A stretch of DNA of 18,790 bases from Neorhizobium sp. UBA7851 (GTDB taxonomy: Bacteria > Pseudomonadota > Alphaproteobacteria > Rhizobiales > Rhizobiaceae), in assembly GCA_002500765.1 (NCBI GenBank), contig DLSX01000233.1, forward strand, positions 1-18,790, given 5' to 3'. The notes under the pieces are model-generated. The model did not search any database. It was not told the origin of the DNA and saw nothing but the letters and a program-made list of their open reading frames with translations. Within the stretch, counting starts at the first letter, position 1; each line of letters opens with the position of its first letter. Both the position numbers and the translations under genes were made by a program. Shown here in pieces: positions 1 through 8,369 of the stretch.

Positions 1-556
1 GGCTCCGCGTATCGCACGTGCAGCGTCTGTCCGTAGCGCTCCGGTCAACGGGGGCTGCGCCTCCACGGTCGATCCGCGCCAGCTTGCGCCGGATCAGGCG
101 TTGGCTCGCGGCTGGTGCCTGATGGATCTCAACCGCCCGCTGGAAGCAGCGCAGGCATTCGATGTCGCAACCATGGCCTCGTCTCAGGCGGCCCGTTCCG
201 ATGCCGCTTACGGCAAGAGCCTTGCCTATCTGCGGGTAGGTCTCACGGACAAGGCTGCCGCCGCGGCCACGCTCGCACCGCAGAACAACACCCGCGCCGT
301 CGAGCTTCAGTCTTCGATCCTTGCAGACCGTGCGGTGAACGCGTTCAAGTCGGCCCGCTACCGGGAGGCGCTGATTGCCCTCGACCAGCGGGCCCAGATC
401 GCTCCCGAACAGACCGATCTGATGAGCCTGCGCGGATATGCGCTTTTGAACATCGGCCGGCAGGCGGAAGCATTGCGCATATTCCAGGCCTTGGCCGATC
501 TCGGCAACAAGGACGGGTTGAGGGCGATCGCCGATCTTACAACCCGGGGCAACTGA
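1..556 (+). CDS. TPR-repeat protein, C-terminal part (5' end outside window)
   Basis: The reading frame is open from base 2 with no stop, so the gene begins upstream of the window; only its last ~184 codons are present, ending in TGA at 554-556. The protein is Ala/Leu-rich and built of helical pairs typical of tetratricopeptide repeats, for example the segments around ALARGWCLMDLNRPLEAAQAF, RAVNAFKSARYREALIALDQ and LRGYALLNIGRQAEALRIFQ. TPR arrays bind partner proteins and have no catalytic role of their own. I have a faint memory of similar C-termini in long TPR proteins of rhizobial cellulose-synthesis loci, but nothing visible here confirms that. The internal TTG at 101 is not a credible start because the repeat structure continues upstream of it. 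No terminator hairpin follows immediately. Confidence 0.75.
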   Translation, partial: APRIARAASVRSAPVNGGCASTVDPRQLAPDQALARGWCLMDLNRPLEAAQAFDVATMASSQAARSDAAYGKSLAYLRVGLTDKAAAAATLAPQNNTRAVELQSSILADRAVNAFKSARYREALIALDQRAQIAPEQTDLMSLRGYALLNIGRQAEALRIFQALADLGNKDGLRAIADLTTRGN

Positions 557-928
557 CCGGCTGAAACCTTCGCTTGCAGCAATCTCGCGCGGTGCTCGGA
601 TACCGTCATGACTGCTGACGTTATGTCGCGAAACGGCGGAGATCCACGCTCTATTAACCTTCGGGCAAGGAATTAACCATACAAATTGGACTATACGGCG
701 AAATGGGACGACTGCGGTCTGCTCACCAAAGGCATGAAGCCGCCAAAGCTGTACCGGTTTGAATCCGGTATCCACTCTTGAAAAGTCAGGAAAACTGCGG
801 TGACCGCGTTCGCACGGCTCAGGATCATGTCCTGCGGACCGGGCAAGCCTGGTCCTCCCAGCCCCTGACCGGCATGGCTTCTTTCACGCCGAGTTCTCGG
901 CTTATGTGGTTTTTGGGGACGACTTTTG
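557..928. other. Intergenic region before the chemotaxis receptor gene
   Basis: About 370 bases without a convincing gene. It holds a direct repeat of ATTAACC at 653-659 and 672-678 (19 bases apart, about two helical turns), which could be a paired regulator-binding site. It also has a perfect inverted repeat, TACCGG-N7-CCGGTA, at 752-770, and a GGACC-N10-GGTCC repeat at 836-855. These probably belong to the promoter and a long leader of the receptor gene, but I cannot place a convincing -35/-10 pair. Confidence 0.4.
752..770. repeat. Inverted repeat TACCGG-N7-CCGGTA
   Basis: Perfect 6+6 inverted repeat with a 7-base centre, about 160 bases upstream of the globin-coupled receptor gene. It has no T-run after it, so it is not an intrinsic terminator. 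It could be an operator or a stem in the 5' leader. Function is inferred only from position. Confidence 0.35.
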
Positions 929-2452
929 GTGCAGGACACGCCAAGTGAACAGGTTCGGCGTCGCCAGGCAGGCAGCCTTGGCGAGAGACTGGCTTTTGCC
1001 GGCCTCGACGGCGATCTGTGCGACCTGCTCCGTCGCTGTCGCCCTCAGCTCGAAGGGCACTTGAAGAACGGCCTGCGCGATCTCTTTCAACGCCTGCAGT
1101 CCTCTCCCGAAGCCTCCAGCCATTTCGAAACGGAGCAACAGGTCGATCGGCTGAACGATCTCCAGGCCTCCCATTGGGCGGTGCTCACCGACGCGCGTTT
1201 CGACGCGCTTTATGCGGATCGCGTCAAGGTTCTCTCCGATACCGAAAGTCGCATGGGGCTCGATCCGCGCTGGCACATTGCCGGCCACTCGGTGATGCTC
1301 GAACATCTCGTGCTCGGTGCCGTCGAGGATTTCGCGCCACGTTCATTCCTTCCCGGCGCGCGCCGTCGCGAACAGGAACTGCGCGATCTCATCGCCGCCA
1401 TCCTGCGTCTGGTCATGGTCGATGTCGAAATCGCCGTCTCCCTTCGGTTCAATGAACTAAGGCAGAAGCACCAGCGCGCCCTTGCCGACCAGCGGATCGC
1501 CGATCAGGCAGAAGCGGTCGACACCTTTGCGGCGGTCATCAGTGCGCTCGCCGAGCGCGATCTGACCGCCGCCCTGCCGGACGATGTGCCGGAAGCCTAT
1601 CGTGAACTGGCCGATCTTCTGTCCGGTGCTATCGGCGGCATGCGTTCCTCTGTCGGCATGATCGACAATGCCGGCCTTCAGGCGATCGGTCTGACCGACG
1701 CCATGGCGCGCAATGCCTCTACCTTCGCTGCTGCCTCCGAAGAGCAGGCGCGCCGGGCGCAGTCGGTCCATAACGACCTCCACCAGCTCTCCGCCCTCGT
1801 CAAGGAAAGCGTAGCCGGCACGTCGGCTGCGGAAAACGCGGCAGTGGCAACGCGTCGTTCGGTCGAAGAGAGCGGGCAGATCGTCGGCCGGGCGATCAGC
1901 GCCATGACGGATATCGAGAACTCGGCCGAAAAAATAGGTGAGATCATCGGTGTTATCGACGAGATCGCTTTCCAGACCAACCTCTTGGCGCTAAACGCTG
2001 GTGTCGAGGCGGCAAGGGCAGGGGATGCAGGCCGCGGCTTTGCGGTCGTGGCGCAGGAGGTGCGGGCGCTTGCCAGCCGCTCTGCCGATGCCGCACGCGA
2101 GATCAAGCAACTCATCCAGATTTCGGCAGACGAGGTGAAGGACGGTGTCCGTTCCGTGCGTGATACCGGCGAAGCATTGACCGGGATCAGCAGCCACATC
2201 GAAGCGATCAATGCTCAGGTTGAAGCGATCGCTGTCTCTGCCCGGGAGCAAGCGGTGGGGCTCGGTGAGATCAACAGTGCCGTCAACCTGCTCGATCAGG
2301 GCACGCAGCAGAACGCGGCGATGGTTGAGGAGAATAATGCGGCCAGTGCACTTTTGATGACGGAGGCACAGCGGCTGCGCGAGCTTGTCGGCATGTTCCG
2401 CCTGGTACCCAAGCAGCAGATGGATCAGGACACCAATCGCCGGGCCGCCTGA
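929..2452 (+). CDS. Soluble methyl-accepting chemotaxis protein with globin-coupled sensor (protoglobin) domain
   Basis: About 507 residues. Residues ~20-185 resemble the globin-coupled sensor domain of HemAT-like receptors (the LNDLQASHWAVL block, then SRMGLDPRWHIAGHS). The C-terminal ~250 residues are a long coiled coil with the signature MCP signalling tip EIAFQTNLLALNAGVEAARAG, which contacts CheA and CheW. There is no signal peptide or transmembrane segment and no C-terminal CheR/CheB-tethering pentapeptide, so it should act as a cytoplasmic receptor. In the family the residue five before the Leu of the (I/M)GL motif is the proximal heme His; here that place is Glu (about residue 106), and the usual distal Tyr of the FY motif appears to be Phe (about residue 53). 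Heme binding is therefore doubtful. The start is GTG 929 or TTG 926; GGGGA at 915-919 could serve either. Monocistronic. Confidence 0.9.
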   Translation: MQDTPSEQVRRRQAGSLGERLAFAGLDGDLCDLLRRCRPQLEGHLKNGLRDLFQRLQSSPEASSHFETEQQVDRLNDLQASHWAVLTDARFDALYADRVKVLSDTESRMGLDPRWHIAGHSVMLEHLVLGAVEDFAPRSFLPGARRREQELRDLIAAILRLVMVDVEIAVSLRFNELRQKHQRALADQRIADQAEAVDTFAAVISALAERDLTAALPDDVPEAYRELADLLSGAIGGMRSSVGMIDNAGLQAIGLTDAMARNASTFAAASEEQARRAQSVHNDLHQLSALVKESVAGTSAAENAAVATRRSVEESGQIVGRAISAMTDIENSAEKIGEIIGVIDEIAFQTNLLALNAGVEAARAGDAGRGFAVVAQEVRALASRSADAAREIKQLIQISADEVKDGVRSVRDTGEALTGISSHIEAINAQVEAIAVSAREQAVGLGEINSAVNLLDQGTQQNAAMVEENNAASALLMTEAQRLRELVGMFRLVPKQQMDQDTNRRAA

Positions 2453-2625
2453 AGCCATCCAAGTCCTGGATGACGTCAGGACTATCCGGCGGAGCGTTTC
2501 AGGCTAGAACTAATGTATTGCTGCAGTTTTGCCATAGTTTTTGCCACAATTAAGGCGAGTAAAAATCCGGAACCATCTCTTCCTCACCGTGTTGTTACTG
2601 CCAGCAGAAGCAAGGGAGAAACAAC

Positions 2626-2946
2626 ATGCGTAAGTTCCTGCTGGCCGCATCGGCGGCCTCGATGGCCTTTTCCGGTGTGGCTTTCGCCCAAACCACGGTG
2701 ATCACCCAGGATCCGGTCACCACAAATTCCACGGTCGTGCTGCCCGGTGAAGTGCGCACCTATGTGATGGAGCAGCCAGTTGAATCCGTGCCTTATGAAG
2801 GCGACGTACTGGTCGGGCGGGTATTGCCCGATACTGTCGAGGTTCGACCGGTCCAGGGATACGACAATTACGGTTACACCATCGTCAATGAGCGACGAGT
2901 GATCGTGGATCCCCAGACCCACACGGTGATCCAGGTTCTCGAGTAA
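2626..2946 (+). CDS. Small secreted DUF1236-type protein
   Basis: 106 residues with a clear Sec signal peptide: MRKF, a hydrophobic Ala-rich core, and a likely cleavage after AFA near residue 21. The mature part matches the pattern I know for DUF1236 proteins, which are common in rhizobia: an acidic Val/Pro-rich strand-forming sequence with VLPGEV, VLVGRVLPDTVEV, and a closing VNERRVIVDPQTHTVIQVLE. The molecular function of this family is unknown; the protein is probably periplasmic. GGGAGA sits 9 bases before the ATG, and an intrinsic terminator follows at 2985-3012, so this is a single-gene unit. The family name comes from pattern recognition, not a database search. Confidence 0.8.
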   Translation: MRKFLLAASAASMAFSGVAFAQTTVITQDPVTTNSTVVLPGEVRTYVMEQPVESVPYEGDVLVGRVLPDTVEVRPVQGYDNYGYTIVNERRVIVDPQTHTVIQVLE

Positions 2947-2984
2947 AATCGATAGTACCGTCTCAGATCGACCAGAAATCAAAG

Positions 2985-3012
2985 CCCGGAAGGTTCATGC
3001 CTCCCGGGTTTT
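2985..3012 (+). terminator. Intrinsic terminator after the DUF1236 gene
   Basis: A 9-pair stem with one mismatch (CCCGGAAGG against CCTCCCGGG) and a 6-base loop, followed by TTTT and a further T-rich stretch to about 3023. It lies 40 bases after the stop codon. Confidence 0.8.
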
Positions 3013-3187
3013 GTCATTTTTTGTTGCTGCTTCTCGCACCCGCGTCTAAACAGCACACACCACAAGGACTCGGGTGAAACTCCCGGGTGGCTCTTCCGGC
3101 CGCCGATCCGCCGGACAACGCAAAGCATCAGCCGTTTTCACACCCCGGATATTTCCTGCGGCGATGCGCGAATGTGTGCGATTTTTC

Positions 3188-4675
3188 ATGACAAGTTTGA
3201 CCAATTACCGCCGTGAGTGGTTTTCCAATATCCGTGGCGATGTCCTTTCCGGCATCGTCGTTGCTCTCGCCCTGATACCGGAGGCCGTGGGTTTTTCCGT
3301 CATCGCCGGTGTCGATCCAAAGGTCGGGCTTTTTGCTTCCGTAGCGATCGCCTGCACCACCGCCATCACCGGCGGCCGTCCCGCAATGATCTCCGCTGCA
3401 ACCGCGGCAACGGCGGTCCTGATGGGGCCGCTCGTGAAGGAGCACGGTATCGAATATCTTTTTGCCGCGACGCTCCTGATGGGCCTGCTGCAGATCATCG
3501 CCGGCATGTTGAAGCTCGGCCGGCTGATGCGCTTCGTCTCGAAGTCGGTCATGACCGGCTTCGTCAACTCTCTGGCGATCCTGATTTTCATGGCTCAGCT
3601 GCCGCAGCTGATCAACGTTCCGAACATCACCTATCCATTGATCGCCTTGGCGCTCGCGGTGATCTACCTTTTCCCCTATCTAACTAAGGCCGTACCTTCG
3701 CCGCTGGTTGCCATCGTCGTGATAACGGTCGTGACGCTGAGCTTCGGCATCCATGTGCCGACGGTCGCCGATCTCGGTGAAATGCCGACCACGCTGCCGG
3801 TCTTTGCGCTTCCCATGGTGCCGCTGACATTCGAGACCTTACAGATCATCTTCCCGTATTCGCTGGCGCTTGCCGCTGTTGGCCTTCTGGAATCTCTGCT
3901 GACGGCCCAGATCGTCGATGACATGACCGATACGGTCAGCAGCAAAAGCCGCGAATGCGTCGGCCAGGGCACCGGCAATATCGTGTCGGGCCTGTTCGGT
4001 GGCATGGGTGGTTGCGCCATGATCGGCCAGTCGGTGATCAACGTCTCTTCAGGTGGTCGCGGGCGCCTGTCCACCTTTGTTGCCGGCGCATTTCTGCTCA
4101 TTCTTCTGCTCGTGCTGGATGATATCCTTCGTATAGTGCCGGTCGCGGCACTGGTGGCGATCATGATTATGGTATCGATCGGCACTTTCTCGTGGAAATC
4201 GATCGTCGATCTGAAACGTCATCCCGGCACGTCATCGATCGTGATGCTGGCGACTGTTGGCGTTGTGCTTGCCACACATGACCTGTCCAAGGGGGTGATC
4301 GTAGGCGTGTTGCTGTCGGGCGTCTTCTTCGCCGGCAAAGTGGCCCGCATGTTCAAGGTGGCGGCCAAAACCACATCCGATGGCAAGTCGAAAACATACG
4401 ACGTCGAAGGACAGATATTTTTCGCATCGACCCATTATCTGCTTCAGGCCTTCGATTTCGAGGAGAAGCTGGAGCGCGTGACGATCGACGTCAGCCGCGC
4501 TCACCTATGGGACATTTCCGCCGTCGACGCACTCGATCAGGTCGTCCTGAAATTCCGCCGCCGCGGCGTGGAGGTCGAGGTGAGGGGAGCCAACCAGGCC
4601 AGCGCCAGCATGATCGATCGCTTTGCGCTTCACGACAAGGAACATGCCTCTCTCTCGGCGTCTCCTGCGCATTGA
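3188..4675 (+). CDS. SulP/SLC26 family anion transporter with C-terminal STAS domain
   Basis: About 495 residues from the ATG at 3188. The N-terminus MTSLTNYRREWFSNIRGDVL, followed by the hydrophobic SGIVVALALIPEAVGFSVIAG and GLFASVAIACTTAITGGRPA, is the classic start of bacterial SulP permeases, which move sulfate, bicarbonate or other anions across the inner membrane. About a dozen hydrophobic segments follow. The last ~110 residues (from YDVEGQIFFAST) form a STAS domain, usually regulatory. The substrate cannot be told from sequence. The frame is open to a GTG at 3074 that has a well-spaced AAGGA (3064-3068), which would add 38 residues of Gly/Ser/Arg-rich sequence unlike the family; an in-frame ATG at 3164 is also possible. 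I prefer 3188 because family similarity begins there, although its ribosome site is weak. Confidence 0.88.
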   Translation: MTSLTNYRREWFSNIRGDVLSGIVVALALIPEAVGFSVIAGVDPKVGLFASVAIACTTAITGGRPAMISAATAATAVLMGPLVKEHGIEYLFAATLLMGLLQIIAGMLKLGRLMRFVSKSVMTGFVNSLAILIFMAQLPQLINVPNITYPLIALALAVIYLFPYLTKAVPSPLVAIVVITVVTLSFGIHVPTVADLGEMPTTLPVFALPMVPLTFETLQIIFPYSLALAAVGLLESLLTAQIVDDMTDTVSSKSRECVGQGTGNIVSGLFGGMGGCAMIGQSVINVSSGGRGRLSTFVAGAFLLILLLVLDDILRIVPVAALVAIMIMVSIGTFSWKSIVDLKRHPGTSSIVMLATVGVVLATHDLSKGVIVGVLLSGVFFAGKVARMFKVAAKTTSDGKSKTYDVEGQIFFASTHYLLQAFDFEEKLERVTIDVSRAHLWDISAVDALDQVVLKFRRRGVEVEVRGANQASASMIDRFALHDKEHASLSASPAH

Positions 4676-4677
4676 CG

Positions 4678-4711
4678 AAAAAAGCCCGGCAGTCGGCTGC
4701 CGGGCTTTTGC
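4678..4711. terminator. Bidirectional intrinsic terminator between convergent genes
   Basis: A perfect 13-pair stem (AAAAGCCCGGCAG at 4680-4692, its complement at 4697-4709) with a TCGG loop. It has T-runs for both strands: TTTT on the plus strand, and six or more T on the minus strand. It starts 3 bases after the SulP stop and serves the minus-strand gene ending at 4730 as well. Confidence 0.92.
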
Positions 4712-4729
4712 CTTGGTGAGGCAACGATC

Positions 4730-5920
4730 TCAGTCGTTTGCCTTGACCGTCACGCCGAGAACCGCCGGCAGCGTGTTGGGCGCGCCCATGCCGGCGCCGA
4801 GGATCATCGGGAAGGGAACCGGGTTCTGTGGCTGAGCCGTGACGGTCAGGCTGCCCGGATTGTCCAGATAGGTGTTGACTGCCTGGCTGAGCGCGTTCTG
4901 CAGTTCCGGGATGTTGTACTGGGCAAGCACCATCGGGGTCATCGCCTTGACCATCTGAGCGAGCTGGTCACCCGTCGTGCCCTGCTGCTTGGCGACAACA
5001 TCCAGCGCTCTTTCGGTAATGCCGTCATCGGCGAAACGGATCATGGCGCTGTTGAAGGTGAGACGCTGCATCAGGCCGAGCATGGCGAGATTTGCGGCCT
5101 GTTCCGCCTCCTGCTTGTTCGGATTGGCTTCCATCGCCTTTGCCGTCTCATTGGCGGAGCGAACGAAATCGAGCGTATAACCGGACAGGCTGAAGGCCAT
5201 GTCGAGCCTGCCGACATTGGCGAAGTCGAAGGCATATTCCTCGATCGCAAGCGTGCCCGGCTCGAGGTCCCAGCTGCCGACCATGCTGATCTTGCCCTCA
5301 AGCGAATTGACGTTGAGATCGGAAATGGTCTGCTTCGTGCTCGGATCATCAATGGTGCTCAGGTCAGCCTTGATATCGGCCATCTGCAGGTCGAAGTCGA
5401 CTTTCTTGTCGTCTTCGGAAACCTCTGTCGTGAGTTTGGAGGAACCGATCGAGGCGACGCTCTTGCCTTGGATCTTGATCTCCATTGGTCCGGTCGTTGC
5501 CTCGTCGTAAAGCAGCACGGACGAGAGAGAGTTGCCGGTCGTATCTGCAGGTATGGTGACGCCACTCATGGCAATGTCGGAGGCGGTGATTTCCGTATTA
5601 TCCTGGCGAATATCGACATTTTCGAAAGAGAGGTTTTCGATCGTATAGCCGCCGGCGTCTTCTTCCACACCCTCCATCTCGATCGTGCCGAGTGGCAGGC
5701 TGCCCTGGCCTGCGCCCGCTTCGAAACGGCTGTTTCTCAGCGTGATGTTGGAGCCATTGACCTCCACGGAGCCCGGCACGATACCCGCGCCCTGCTGCAT
5801 GTAGAGTGCGCTGTTTAGCTTCTTGACCAGATCGTTGCCGTCAAGCGCGAATGCTGGTGTGCCCAGTGTGATGAGGGTCGTTCCGGCTGCAAGCAGCCTG
5901 ATTGTGGAAGAATAACGCAT
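4730..5920 (-). CDS. Exported protein of unknown function (396 aa)
   Basis: I do not recognise this family by name. The start is the ATG at 5918-5920, preceded by a textbook AGGAGG 6 bases upstream; the open frame continues 15 codons further but without a ribosome site. The protein begins with a Sec signal peptide (MRYSSTIRLLAAG through TPAFA, cleavage about residue 25). The mature N-terminal half is rich in short beta-strand-like repeats with Asn/Asp/Ser/Thr, for example GSNITLRNSRFEAG, YTIENLSFENVDI and TEITASDIAMSGVTI, suggesting a stacked beta architecture. The C-terminal half is helical (ANETAKAMEANPNKQEAEQAANLAMLG region) and ends with LTVTAQPQNPVPFP and a Gly/Pro-rich tail. Probably a periplasmic or envelope protein. 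It is divergent from parC, with a 193-base shared upstream region. Confidence 0.8.
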   Translation of the reverse strand: MRYSSTIRLLAAGTTLITLGTPAFALDGNDLVKKLNSALYMQQGAGIVPGSVEVNGSNITLRNSRFEAGAGQGSLPLGTIEMEGVEEDAGGYTIENLSFENVDIRQDNTEITASDIAMSGVTIPADTTGNSLSSVLLYDEATTGPMEIKIQGKSVASIGSSKLTTEVSEDDKKVDFDLQMADIKADLSTIDDPSTKQTISDLNVNSLEGKISMVGSWDLEPGTLAIEEYAFDFANVGRLDMAFSLSGYTLDFVRSANETAKAMEANPNKQEAEQAANLAMLGLMQRLTFNSAMIRFADDGITERALDVVAKQQGTTGDQLAQMVKAMTPMVLAQYNIPELQNALSQAVNTYLDNPGSLTVTAQPQNPVPFPMILGAGMGAPNTLPAVLGVTVKAND

Positions 5921-6113
5921 GAAAAGCCTCCTGAGGCACGGATCTGCCCATGAAATCAATCGCATTTATAGGTCTGGTGGATAAAACGTCCATTGCTTTG
6001 TGATCGCGGACCTGAGCCATTTTTGTGACGCCCTTATCAAAGGGTTAGTTTCTCCACAGCCTGATATCCGCCTCTTTGTTGCTGAAAACCGGGCTTTGGG
6101 CTAGTCAAAATCC

Positions 6114-8369
6114 ATGGGACAGATCGTGAATCCGCCCGGCGACGACGGCGGCGACAACATTTTACCGGTGGACCTCAAGGCAGCGCTCGAAGAGCGCTAT
6201 CTCGCCTATGCGCTGTCCACCATCATGCACCGTGCACTTCCGGACGTTCGTGACGGCCTGAAGCCCGTCCATCGCCGCATCGTCTACGCGATGAGCGAAA
6301 TGGGTCTTCGCCCCAACGCCGCCTTCCGCAAATGCGCCAAGATCGTCGGCGAAGTGATGGGTAACTATCACCCGCATGGCGACCAGTCGATCTACGATGC
6401 GCTGGCGCGTCTGGCCCAGGATTTTTCGCAGCGTTATCCGCTGGTCAACGGCCAGGGCAATTTCGGCAATATCGACGGCGATAGCCCCGCCGCCATGCGT
6501 TACACGGAAAGCAAGATGACGGCGGTGGCCGAACTTCTGCTGGAAGGCATTGGCGAGGACGCGGTCGATTTTCGCGATACCTATGACGAGAGCAATTCCG
6601 AGCCGACAGTTCTGCCGGGCGCTTTCCCGAACCTGCTCGCCAATGGTGCGACGGGTATCGCCGTCGGCATGGCGACGTCCATCCCGCCGCACAATGCCCA
6701 TGAGCTTTGCGACGCGGCCCTGCATCTGATCAAGCATCCGGATGCTACGGTAGAAAAGCTCGTCGACTTCGTGCCCGGTCCGGACCTGCCGACCGGCGGC
6801 ATCATCATCGACAGCCGTGAATCGATCATCGAGAGCTACAGGACCGGTCGCGGCGGGTTCCGCGTCCGCGCCAAGTGGGAAGTCGAGGATCTCGGTCGCG
6901 GCGGTTACCAGATCGTCGTCACCGAAATTCCCTATCAGGTGCAGAAGTCGCGTCTGATCGAAAAGATCGCAGAGCTGCTGATTGCCCGCAAGCTGCCGCT
7001 TCTCGACGATATCCGCGATGAATCGGCTGAAGACGTGCGCATCGTCATCGTGCCGAAGAGCCGTACGGTCGATGCGACGCTGCTGATGGAATCGATGTTC
7101 AAGCTCACCGAGCTTGAAAGCCGCATTCCGCTCAACATGAACGTGCTCTCCATGGGCCGCGTTCCCAAGGTGATGGCGCTGAACGAAGTGCTGGTCGAAT
7201 GGCTGGCGCATCGCAAGGACGTCCTCGTCCGTCGTTCGAACCATCGCCTGGCGGCGATCGACCGTCGCCTGGAGATCCTGGGCGGCCTGCTCGTCGCCTA
7301 TCTCAATATCGACGAAGTGATCCGCATCATCCGCGAGGAAGATGAGCCGAAGCCGGTGATGATGGAGCGCTGGGCGCTCACCGACATCCAGGTCGAGGCA
7401 ATCCTCAACATGCGCCTGCGCGCCTTGCGAAAGCTCGAAGAATTCGAGATCCGCACCGAGCACGAGAACCTGACCAAGGAAAAGGCCGATATCGAGGCGC
7501 TTCTGGCATCCGATGACAAGCAGTGGCGGATGATCGAAGTCGAGATCCAGGACGTCAAGAAGAAGTATGCCAAGGCGACCGAACTCGGCCGTCGCCGTAC
7601 CCAGTTTGCCGAAGCGCCGGAAGCGGATCTGGAAGCCATCCAGCAGGCGATGATCGAGAAGGAACCGATCACCGTCATCATCTCGCAGAAGGGCTGGATC
7701 CGCGCGTTGAAGGGCCATGTGGCCGACACGTCCGGTCTCTCCTTCAAGGAAGGCGACGGACCGAAGATTGCCTTCACGGCGCAGACGACCGACAAGCTTC
7801 TGCTCGTCACCACCGGCGGCAAGGCCTACACGCTCGGCGCCGACAAGCTGCCGGGTGGCCGCGGCCATGGCGAGCCGATCCGTATCATGGTCGATATGGA
7901 GAATGATCAGGACATCCTGACCGCCTTTGTCCATGATTCCAGCCGCAAGATGATCATCGCCTCGACGGCGGGTTATGGCTTCATCGTCGCCGAGGGCGAA
8001 ATGGTCGCCAACACCCGCAAGGGCAAGCAGGTGATGAACGTGTCCATGCCCGACGAGACGAAGCTCGTCGTGCCCGTTTCCGGTGATCATGTCGCCATTG
8101 TCGGGGAAAACCGCAAGATGGTTGTCTTCCCGCTGGAGCAACTACCGGAAATGACCCGCGGCAAGGGCGTTCGCCTGCAGCGCTACAAGGATGGCGGCAT
8201 TTCCGACATCAAGTGCTTTGCGATGGAAGCCGGTCTTTCCTGGGAAGACAGCGCCGGTCGCGCCTTCAACCGTACGAAGGATGAGCTTCTTGAATGGATG
8301 GGAGATCGCGCTTCGGCCGGACGTGCAGTCCCGAAGGGTTTCCCCAGAAGCGGAAAATTCGCTGGCTGA
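6114..8369 (+). CDS. parC: DNA topoisomerase IV subunit A
   Basis: 751 residues, the usual length for alphaproteobacterial ParC and shorter than GyrA. ParC cuts and rejoins DNA for ParE-driven decatenation of sister chromosomes. The N-terminal breakage-reunion domain has RALPDVRDGLKPVHRRIVYAM, the HPHGD motif (residues 86-90), and the active-site Tyr130 after Arg129 in AAMRYTES. The coiled-coil tower (around residues 380-480) and a C-terminal beta-pinwheel follow, without a GyrA box. At the residue equivalent to E. coli ParC Ser80, a main quinolone contact, this protein has Gln91; the acidic residue four further on is kept as Asp95. The ATG at 6114 lacks a clear Shine-Dalgarno sequence, but the N-terminus fits the family. 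The stop abuts that of the convergent antitoxin-like gene. Confidence 0.97.
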   Translation: MGQIVNPPGDDGGDNILPVDLKAALEERYLAYALSTIMHRALPDVRDGLKPVHRRIVYAMSEMGLRPNAAFRKCAKIVGEVMGNYHPHGDQSIYDALARLAQDFSQRYPLVNGQGNFGNIDGDSPAAMRYTESKMTAVAELLLEGIGEDAVDFRDTYDESNSEPTVLPGAFPNLLANGATGIAVGMATSIPPHNAHELCDAALHLIKHPDATVEKLVDFVPGPDLPTGGIIIDSRESIIESYRTGRGGFRVRAKWEVEDLGRGGYQIVVTEIPYQVQKSRLIEKIAELLIARKLPLLDDIRDESAEDVRIVIVPKSRTVDATLLMESMFKLTELESRIPLNMNVLSMGRVPKVMALNEVLVEWLAHRKDVLVRRSNHRLAAIDRRLEILGGLLVAYLNIDEVIRIIREEDEPKPVMMERWALTDIQVEAILNMRLRALRKLEEFEIRTEHENLTKEKADIEALLASDDKQWRMIEVEIQDVKKKYAKATELGRRRTQFAEAPEADLEAIQQAMIEKEPITVIISQKGWIRALKGHVADTSGLSFKEGDGPKIAFTAQTTDKLLLVTTGGKAYTLGADKLPGGRGHGEPIRIMVDMENDQDILTAFVHDSSRKMIIASTAGYGFIVAEGEMVANTRKGKQVMNVSMPDETKLVVPVSGDHVAIVGENRKMVVFPLEQLPEMTRGKGVRLQRYKDGGISDIKCFAMEAGLSWEDSAGRAFNRTKDELLEWMGDRASAGRAVPKGFPRSGKFAG

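Noticed and set aside
904..948. 14-codon upstream frame overlapping the start of the chemoreceptor gene
   Set aside because: It has an ATG and a stop, but no ribosome site and no sign of conservation that can be judged here; probably chance.
6162..8141. 659-codon open frame on the minus strand opposite parC
   Set aside because: The translation is His/Asp/Arg-rich, without domains or a ribosome site, and it mirrors the GC-rich codon positions of parC, which is unmistakable on the plus strand.
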